Both the position numbers and the translations under genes were made by a program. This document shows, piece after piece, positions 8,601 to 17,600 of a stretch of 17,679 nt of DNA (positions are counted from its first letter, which is position 1; every line of letters begins with the position of its first letter). This stretch comes from JBBTVO01 sp038063195. GTDB lineage: Bacteria > Patescibacteriota > Microgenomatia > Levybacterales > UBA12049. The DNA is taken from assembly GCA_038063195.1 (NCBI GenBank), contig JBBTVO010000027.1, forward strand, positions 1 to 17,679, given 5' to 3'. The notes beneath the pieces were generated by a model, which saw nothing but the letters and a program-made list of their open reading frames with translations, was not told where the DNA came from and searched no databases.

Positions 8601-11600
8601 ACTTCGGATATCTTTCAGGTAAGATCAAGAGACAATGCTACTCTTTACGCCCGCATTGATTCTTCAGGTAATTTCAACTTCCCAAGTTCTAATTTATACT
8701 TCGCTGGAGGAACTCTCTATAACATTGACACCAATGGCAATTTCCGCTCTGCCATTGATAAAAGTAACAAGGTAGAAACTGGTTTTGTCAACGGAAATAT
8801 AATATCAACAGGAAGTGGTACTCTTACCCTTGGAGCAGGAAAAACCCTGACAGCCAATTCTTCCCTAACTCTTGCAGGTACAGACTCAAAGACACTAACC
8901 GTAACAGGTAATACTACTCTTGCTGCAAACTCTATAACTTTTGAAGGAACAGAAGTCCTTGCTCTTGCAGCAGCAAAAAATGTAACATTCGCTGATGCAT
9001 TTACAACATCAGGAGCTAACCCTCTTACTCTCACAACCACAGCATCAACCAATGTAACACTTCCTGTAACAGGAACCCTTCTTACTAATACCGCAGCTGC
9101 CAACCAGACTATTACCTCTACTCAGAATACAGGAACAGTCTTTGGAGTTACTGACGCAACCAATCTGGCAGGAGCAATCATAGGACAGGCAATTACTCTT
9201 TCAGGAACAGGTGCGCAAGATCAGACAGGTCTTCAGTTTAATCTCTCAGGAGCAACAGGAACTAACCTAAATGATATAGTCGGAAGCAGTTCTACATGGA
9301 AAGTATCGACTACAGGAAATTCAGCTTTTGTATCAGTAGTTCCGACGGGTACGACCGGAACGTTTGGATGGTTTAATACCGCAAGCGGCGCAATTTCCGC
9401 AATAAATCCGACAGTGGATTTTCTTCTCGGAGGAAGCGCGACGATATCTTCTAAATTTGCGGTGATGAACATTGCAGGATCTCTTACTCCAGTAGCTTCT
9501 ATTTCTGCTCAGAATGCGGCAGGGCAAGCACTTTCTCTTTCGGGAGATGGGAGCATACAAACTCTCAGAAGAGGGACGCTTACTTTGGGAGGAAATACCA
9601 CGGGCGATATAGCCTTAAGTAATCCGACTTTTGGCTCCTCTACCGGTAAGAATTCAGTTTTGTTTGGAAGAGAATCGACAGGAGTTATAGGAACCACAAC
9701 AACCACGTCCTCAAGCCAGTGTCTTTTATCAGGTTCAGCAGCGCCTGCATGGGCAACTTGTCCGGGTGCAGGAGCCGGAGGCAGCTCTCTTTGGACTGAG
9801 AGCTCTAACAAACTCTATCCTACAACTGCAGGTGAGCAGGTAGGAATCGGCACGACTACAGCCGGTGATATTATTTCATCGCTATACATATCACGAGATC
9901 AGACATCGGGTGCTTTGGGCAAAGCACTTGCAATATTCAATCAAACTGAATCACAAGATATCCTTACAGCATCAGCGTCTGGAGTAACCAAGTTTACAAT
10001 TCTGAATAATGGTACTGCATCAAGCGCTGCAGGATTTACTATTAATGCCGCAGGAAGTCTTCTGACTACTAATTCTCAGACTCTTACTCTGGGAGGAGGT
10101 ACAACTGGAGATATTATTCTAGGAAGAACCGGAAAAAATATAACTCTTCCAACATTTACAACAAACGGTGGGTTACTATATACAAACGGATCAGGACTTC
10201 TTACTCAGCTTACGTCTCAGGGTACGACTGGAGATTGTCTTGTTTCAGGCGGATCGGGAGGACTTCCTTCTTTCTCAAATTGTGCTTCAGCAGCAGGAGA
10301 TGATTGGGATATGATAAGCGGCGCGCTTTCTCCAAGATATGCTTCAACTGTAGATTTCCTCCTCGGCTCAAATGCAACGGCAAGTGCAGAGTTTGCAGTA
10401 ACAGGAATAAACGACGGACTACCTGTTGCCACAATATCAGCAACAACAGGTGCAAACGCAGGTAATGGTCTATCTCTGACAGGAGCAACTTCAACAATAC
10501 AGTCTCTTCGAATGAATACCCTAACTCTTGGAGGCTCTACAACAGGAAATATAGTTATTGACTCAGGTTCTTCAAATATAACTTTCTCAGATGCCATTAC
10601 TGCTCCTACTTCCTCAAACACAATCAACGGAATAGTTATCAACTCAGGAACAATATCAAGTGCAACATGGAATGGTACTGCAATAGGTGCTCAATATGGA
10701 GGAACAGGGATTAACACTTCGGGATCAACAGGAGTGCCGTCAATCTCCGCAGGCACATGGTCTGTTTCAGCAACTCTTGCAACCTCGCTTGGAGGTCTTG
10801 GCGGAAATGTAACTGCTCTTGGTGCAGGAGAAATACTTTATTCAACAGGGACAACAACATATGATTCGCTTGTTGCAGGAAGCTCCAATCAATGTCTTCT
10901 CTCAGGCGGAGCAGGTACCCCTTCATGGGGGAACTGTACATTAGGAGGAGGAACCAACTACTGGAAAACAACATCAGATGGAAAAGCACTTACTCCAATC
11001 AACTCAACACTTGACCTTCTGGTAGGCGGAGACTCAACAGCTTCTTCTAAGTTTGCTTTCTTAAATGTTGCAGGAGGAACTCCAACTGCCTCTATCTCTG
11101 CCAACTCAGGAAATAATGCTACTTACTTAACAGGGGATGGAACGCTCGGGACTACCAACAGAGGAACTCTTACCATTGGCAGTTCCACAGATTACCCTAC
11201 CACAGGTAATGTACTTATTAATCCGGTTGGCGGAACTACTAAGTTGGGAGTGGGCTTGACTAACCCCAACAATACTATACAAGTTCTTAATCTTATAAAC
11301 TTCGACGATTCAAATCTATCTACTGCAATTGGAAAAAATGCCCTAAGCGGAAACACAGGGAGCAGAAATACGGCGCTTGGGTATGAAGCTATCACGACAA
11401 ATAATACGGGAATATCAAATGCCGCATTTGGATATCAAGCTCTTAAAGCTAACTCCAGCGGCAGTGAAAATCTAGCTTTTGGAGACAGTGCTCTCGTAGC
11501 AAATACTACGGGAAGTGACAATAGCGCCATAGGGTATAATTCGTTGGCGGTCAATGTCTCTGGAAGTAATAATTCTGCTGTTGGAGCTCGATCTCTTTCA

Positions 11601-14600
11601 AGCAACACAGGTTCCAGAAATTCTGCTTTAGGAGTAAATTCTCTTGCTGGCAATACCTCCGGTGGTACCAATACTGCCCTTGGTTTCAACGCCGGTTATA
11701 CAAATACCGGTCAATACTCCAATAAAACAGGAAGCAACAATGTTTACTTAGGATATAATGCAGGGTCTTGGTCAGATGGTACAACTACAAATTTTAACAA
11801 CTCAACAGCCATCGGCGCTTACTCTCTTGTAAATGCAAGTAACTCTTTAGCTCTGGGAGGAACAGGATTCTATGCGGTAAATGTCGGGATTGGTACAGCA
11901 ACTCCATCAGCAGTTCTTGATATTCAGGGAGGGCAAAGAGGAGGCAATTCAGCTCTTATAGTTAATCAAACAGGAGCACCAGCTAATGATATCCTCACCG
12001 CTTCGGCGTCTGGTACGACAAGGTTTACAATAGGCAACACTGGTAATATACAGTTTGGCGGAGGACAGACCGCATTGTCTACGCTTACAAAGACGGGAAC
12101 AACAGCAAGGACATTCACTTTCCCTGATGAGGCAGGAACAATTTGTCTTCAGAGTAGTGCAAGTTGCGGATTTACTTCGGGCACTAATTACTGGCAGCAA
12201 GTTTCAGCAGGCGGAGCAATAGCGCCTATTATTGACACGCTTGATCTTCTTGTAGGAGGACAGACCACAGCATCTGCAAAATTTGCAGTACTTAATGTAA
12301 ATTCAGGAACTCCTACTGCATCTGTTTCTGCAACCGGAGTTACTGATAGACCTGGTGTATATATGTCAGGGACAGGAACTATATCCTCCCTTAATAAAGG
12401 AACTCTAACACTTGGCGGATCTGATACGGGAAATATTGTGATTGATTCAGGGTCAAATCTGGTAACTATATCTGATGCAACTACATTTTCATCTAATGTA
12501 ACTATTGCAGGCACAACAGGTCTTACCTTCTCATCAACTGGAGGAGTCAATCTTGCAGGCGGAACTCTCTCTGATACAACTGATGGAGTCGATATTAATG
12601 ATGATTTGGAAATTGCAGGAAACACTACATTTGGAGATGCAATAACAGATACTTTGACGTTCACAGCCCGCGTTGCACAGGATTCAGATCTTATACCTAT
12701 CACAACAACCGGAACCAGTGATCTGGGATCATCCTCTCTTGCCTGGGATAATCTATATGTTGATTCAGTCACTTTAAATGGCGAAACTCTTGGTAACTAC
12801 TGGGACAGAGGAAGCGGAGCTTTGTATCCAAAGATTGCTTCGGTACATGATCTTCTTCTTGGCTCAACTTCTACTTCATCAGCAGAATTTTCTGTAACAG
12901 GTATCAACAATGGAACACCTGTTGCTTCTCTCTCTGCGACGACATCTATAACAGCAAATGGATTGTCTTTCAATGCTTCAACGGGAACCATCCAGTCGCT
13001 CAATAAAAACACCCTAACACTCGGAGGTTCCTCAACAGGCAATATTACCATAGACGCAGGATCGGGAAGTATCTCTCTTTTAGATAACACAGATTTAACA
13101 GGTAACCTTGATGTCTCAGGAACGTTAACCTCAGGAACAGCAAATGCTTTCACAGTTGACGGGTCAGGTAATATCACAACTTCCGGCACCACAGGTCTTA
13201 CGCTTTCCGGAAATGAGGCAGATATCAATTTCTCGGGTACGGGTACCCATGATATAACCGCTGACAGTGGGACTCTTAGAATTGCCAGCAACTTTACGGC
13301 AACAGGAGCTACGATTACATTATCAGACACTACATTTACGTCAGGTAATAATAATGTTCTTTATACAACCAATAGTTCCGGAAATCTTGCCGTAGCCTCG
13401 ACTTCTACTGCCAACCAGTGTTTCACTTCAAACGCATCAACCCCATCATGGGTTGATTGCGGAACTGCCGGGCTGGATGATTGGAACGTAGCAAGCGGAG
13501 CAATTTCACCCAAGCTTGCCTCAACTCTCGACTTTCTTCTTGGCTCAACCGCAACTTCATCAGCTGAGTTTGCAGTAACAGGGATAAATGACGGACTACC
13601 TGTTGCTACAATTTCAGCAACAACAGGAGCGAATGCAGGCAATGGTCTATCTTTGACAGGAGCAACATCAACTCTGCAGTCTCTCCGGATGAACACTCTT
13701 ACTCTTGGCGGGGACACAACAGGAAATATCCTTCTGGATGAGCAAACAGACATTGGATCTGCAATAACAGGTCTTCGTATTGCGGCATCAGGTCGAATCA
13801 GCGACATTGATGGGAATATCTCTTTAGGCGAAACGACAGATTTTCTTGGGAATCTTCAAATCGCTGGCGCCGGCACAATCCTAGATACCGATTCTGATCT
13901 GCAAATTGCGGACAATCTTGATCCTAGTTCTGATGCCGCATTTGATCTTGGAGACACGACCACTTCATGGAGGAGTCTTTACCTGACAGGCAGTCTTTGC
14001 TTTGATGACACAGACTGCAATACTACATGGAATAATGATCCATTCTGGAACCAAACTTCGGGTCTTCTTTCCCCCAACAACTCTACGGTTGACTTTGCAA
14101 TAGGAGGACAGTCAACAGCAGCGGCTAAGTTTGCTTTCTTAAATGTTAATAATGGTACTCCGACGGCGAGCATCTCGGGTACTACAACGGGAGTAAATAC
14201 CTACTTAACAGGTAATGGAAATCTTGCAACTACAGCGTTTCAAACTCTAACTCTTGGTGGCTCTACGACCGGAGACATATCCTTTACGCCTAAGAACATC
14301 CAATCATTATACTTAAGCGGAACTGCAGGCAGAGTAGGCATTGGTACGCAGACGGCTCCAAAAGGACTTCTTGATATCTCAGGAAATGCAGGCAATAATG
14401 CCGCACTTATACTCAATCAAACAGGTACAGGCGTGCTCGATGATATATTTACTGCATCTCGTGCAGGGACCACCAAATTCACGATTGCCAACACAGGTTC
14501 TGTTTATTCCACCTCATCGGCTACCACCACCGACGCATTTTCTATTGTAGGTAACTCTGTGACCACAGGAACAGGATTGAATTTAGATTTCAACGGTTTG

Positions 14601-17600
14601 ACAACAGGCACAGGTCTGGATATTACTTCAACGTCTACTCTTCTTACTTCAGCCAAGCTTCTTAATGTCGACCATACAGCTACATATACTACTATCCTGA
14701 CTGATTCGGGAAATCTTCTGAATGTGAATAGGTCGCTTACTGCAAATGCTTCAATCACAGCAGATTCAGCCAATCAAGTGCACACTGGTGCTACTACAAA
14801 CTCCGATACAGGAGTATCTGCCACTCAAACTCATGCATTAGGTTATGCTTCAGGAAATAGTCGTATGGTGGTCACAGCTGTTCAATTACGTCTTGGTACT
14901 GTTGATACTACAGTATCCGGCGTAACTTATAATGGAGTGGCCATGACTTCTGCAAGTTGTGTCTCAGCAAATCCGGCCCAATTCAGAACAGAATTATGGT
15001 ATATAAAAGAAGCCAGCCTTCCTGTTGGCACTGGTAGCTATCCTGTAGTAGTAACTACAGTTGCTGGATCTGCCCAGATAGGCTTTACTACTGTGGCACT
15101 TGCCAATGTGGATCAGAGCACTTTGGGAACTTGTGATTCGGGCAATACCGGCAATACCCAGGCTATTTCAACAGGTACTATTAGTTCAGTTGCTTCAACT
15201 GATATGGTTATCGACTCAGCCGGTTTCACTGCCAACGACACTCTAAATGCGAATGGACAGACCTTTAGTTTGTCCGGCAATACCCCAAGCTTTGCAACAG
15301 GAAGAGGAGGGCAGGGTGGTAAATTAGGGGCTACTTCTATGGATTGGACAATTACCACAGCTGCCCGCCAATGGGCAATAAGCGCCCAGGCATTTAAAAA
15401 CGCGGGTACACTCTCCATCAGTGGTGCCCTTGCAAATCTTACATCAAATTGCACCGTAACTGTTGGTTCGTGTACCGATACTTCAAATATTCTTTCGCTT
15501 ACCCAAAGCTACGGTGCTGCCACGGGGACTGTACTAAATATTTCAAATTCAGGTCTTGGAAGGGGAATAAACCTTTCTACGGATTCTGGAGGAGAAGCTG
15601 CTCTAGTAATAAACAAGACTGTGTCGGCTGGAGATATCTTTACGGCGTCCAGATCTGGAGTGACAAAGTTTAGGATGACCAATGACGGATCGATACTTTT
15701 GCAGGGGCCGGTACTTGCCGCAAGTGATAGCGCTACTCTAACCAATAACGGGAGCCCTGCTTTTACCAATACTCTAGGAGATCAAGGAAGTCTTATTCCA
15801 AATTCAAGCTTTGAATCAAATATTCTGCCAGGATTTGCAGATGGTTGGATCCAGACATCTACAAGAAGTGCGACGATAACCAATGATACTTCCGATCAAG
15901 TTCATGGCTCATCTTCAATGAAAGTAGTATTTACAAATTCTGATACAGCTGTGTATTCTTCCTGTATACCTATTGGTCTCGGTTCAGGTGGATCATCCAA
16001 TTACACTTTCAACTACTTTCTTAAAGCTGTAGCCCCCCTCCCGACAGTAAGAGTTTATCTGGATCAATATACAAGCAAATCAAATTGTCAGAATAATACT
16101 TCGGTGACAGTTACTGCCCCAATAGGCCCCAGTGCAGTTACAACTGCCTGGGCGTCTTATGGATCAGGAGGTACCGCCGCAGTGCCTATGGCCACGACAA
16201 CAACATGGGCTAGAGTCCATTTCTTTATTGCATGTACTACAAGCTGTACCAACTCCACAGTATATATAGACGGCGTAAGATTGGCTCATATATATAACGC
16301 TACAGGGCTTGATTATGCGGAAAATTATCCTGCAGATCCATCTAATATACCTGTTGCTGGAGATATAGTCTCTCTAAACCCTGCATCAGGGTCTGCGCAA
16401 GTTTTACCTACAAATAAGAATATGGATCAGGCTGCGATTGGAGTCGTCTCCACCAACCCAGGACAAGTTCTTGATGATGGCTCCATTCCCGATCCGAAGG
16501 TTCCGGTGGCACTAGCCGGACGAGTGCCTGTTAAAGTATCCTCTCTAAACGGTCCGATACACAAGGGTGATTATATTGCGACTTCAGAAATTCCGGGAGT
16601 CGGGGTAAAGGCAATTGCAATGGGGCCGGTTATAGGAACTGCAATGGATGATTATGATATTACTGATCCTCAAGCAATAGGTACGATAACTGTATTTATA
16701 AATAATACTTTCTACTTCCCTGTAAATATCGCAGAAGACGGAAGTGTCGTTAATCCTTTCGCGCAGTTTACGGCGGAGCAGGCGACTCAGCTTACCGGAC
16801 TTATCGGTCAGAATGCGAGTGAGTCGGCGAGTCTTGATCTTAGCAATGACCCATTATTCCAGGATGTACAGAATAGAGTTTCTACAGCCGAGACCACGCT
16901 TTCGGTTCTCGGAGACAGGACAAGTACCGCGGAAAGCCAGATCGAAAGTTTGCAGAATTCGGTTGCCAATTTGGCGAGCCAGTCTGCGTTCCTTACGGAA
17001 ATGCTTGCGAGCATGTCTGGCGAGCAAGCATCCGGGTCGGGAAGCTTTGCAAGTCTTACAGACCTTGATATAGAGAATGCGACAATCTCAGGCGACCTCA
17101 ATGTGCTTGGCCGAACCACAGTCACCGACCTTGGTGTGACAGGTAATATTTCGTCAGGGCTTCTGTCAATTCACGGCCTTGATACTGATGTCAATCCTTC
17201 GGCAGGCTCAGGACAAGTTGCGGCGGCTACGATTAACAGCATTGGGGATTTGTATTTGCAGAATAATGGCTTGGGCGGTATAAATATACTTTCGGGTAAG
17301 GTAAAGATTGATACTCAGGGGAATATCAGGACTGAAGGCGAGATTACTGCGAGGAAGATTAAGATAGATACGACTACAGATACAGCTTCAAAGTCGCTTG
17401 GTACAGGTACGATTGCGGCAGGGGATACCGAAATCGAGATCTTAACAACTGCAGTCACGAATAAGTCAAAGATATTCCTTACACCTACTTCCTCAACAGG
17501 CGGAGAACAGTTGATAGTTTCTTCAAAGCAAACCGGAGTAGGATTTACCGTAAGTATAGTAAGTCCGGTATCCTCAAATATTAAATTCGACTGGTTCATC

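Larger units (their letters stand above)
3735..14291 (+). repeat. Thirteen copies of a roughly 90-residue Trp-led fibre module
   Basis: Each copy starts near GTNYW and continues through a Gly-Ala-Leu-x-Pro segment, a D(L/F)LxGG or LLG motif, S(A/S)(K/E)FA, a GTPTAS-like strand, a variable loop, then I(Q/S)(S/T)L, TLTLGG and TGNI. Copies run 3735-3896 (first half only), 4668-4940, 5454-5726, 5955-6230, 6777-7061, 7611-7874, 9357-9623, 10296-10568, 10950-11234, 12180-12452, 12792-13067, 13470-13745 and 14037-14291. A variant starts around the Trp codon at 9792. Spacing between starts varies from about 500 to 1750 bases, filled with other module types, so this is a mosaic rather than a simple tandem array. 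Copies 4, 5 and 9 share the KTTSDGKALTPINSTLDLL lead; copies 8 and 12 are close relatives. Confidence 0.88.
9924..15698 (+). repeat. Second module family: Asn-Gln-Thr / TASxSG repeat, four copies
   Basis: A strand motif ALxxNQT is followed by DI(L/F)TAS(A/R)xG(V/T)T(K/R)F and a closing N-x-G. It occurs starting near 9924, 11952, 14403 and 15600. Three copies follow a VGIGT motif (9840, 11883, 14334), which is common in phage tail fibres; another VGIGT lies at 7071. In copy 4 NQT has become NKT. Confidence 0.75.

Noticed and set aside
3735..14291. CRISPR array or satellite-type DNA
   Set aside because: The repeats are irregularly spaced, vary in sequence, stay in one reading frame and have no short conserved repeat/unique spacer pattern.
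2746..17125. Many minus-strand open frames of 60-190 codons opposite the giant gene (for example 6785-7297, 12188-12772, 12797-13330)
   Set aside because: They mirror the Thr/Ser/Gly/Ala codon repeats of the giant gene, give Val/Pro/Arg-rich sequences without recognisable domains, and recur wherever the repeat recurs.
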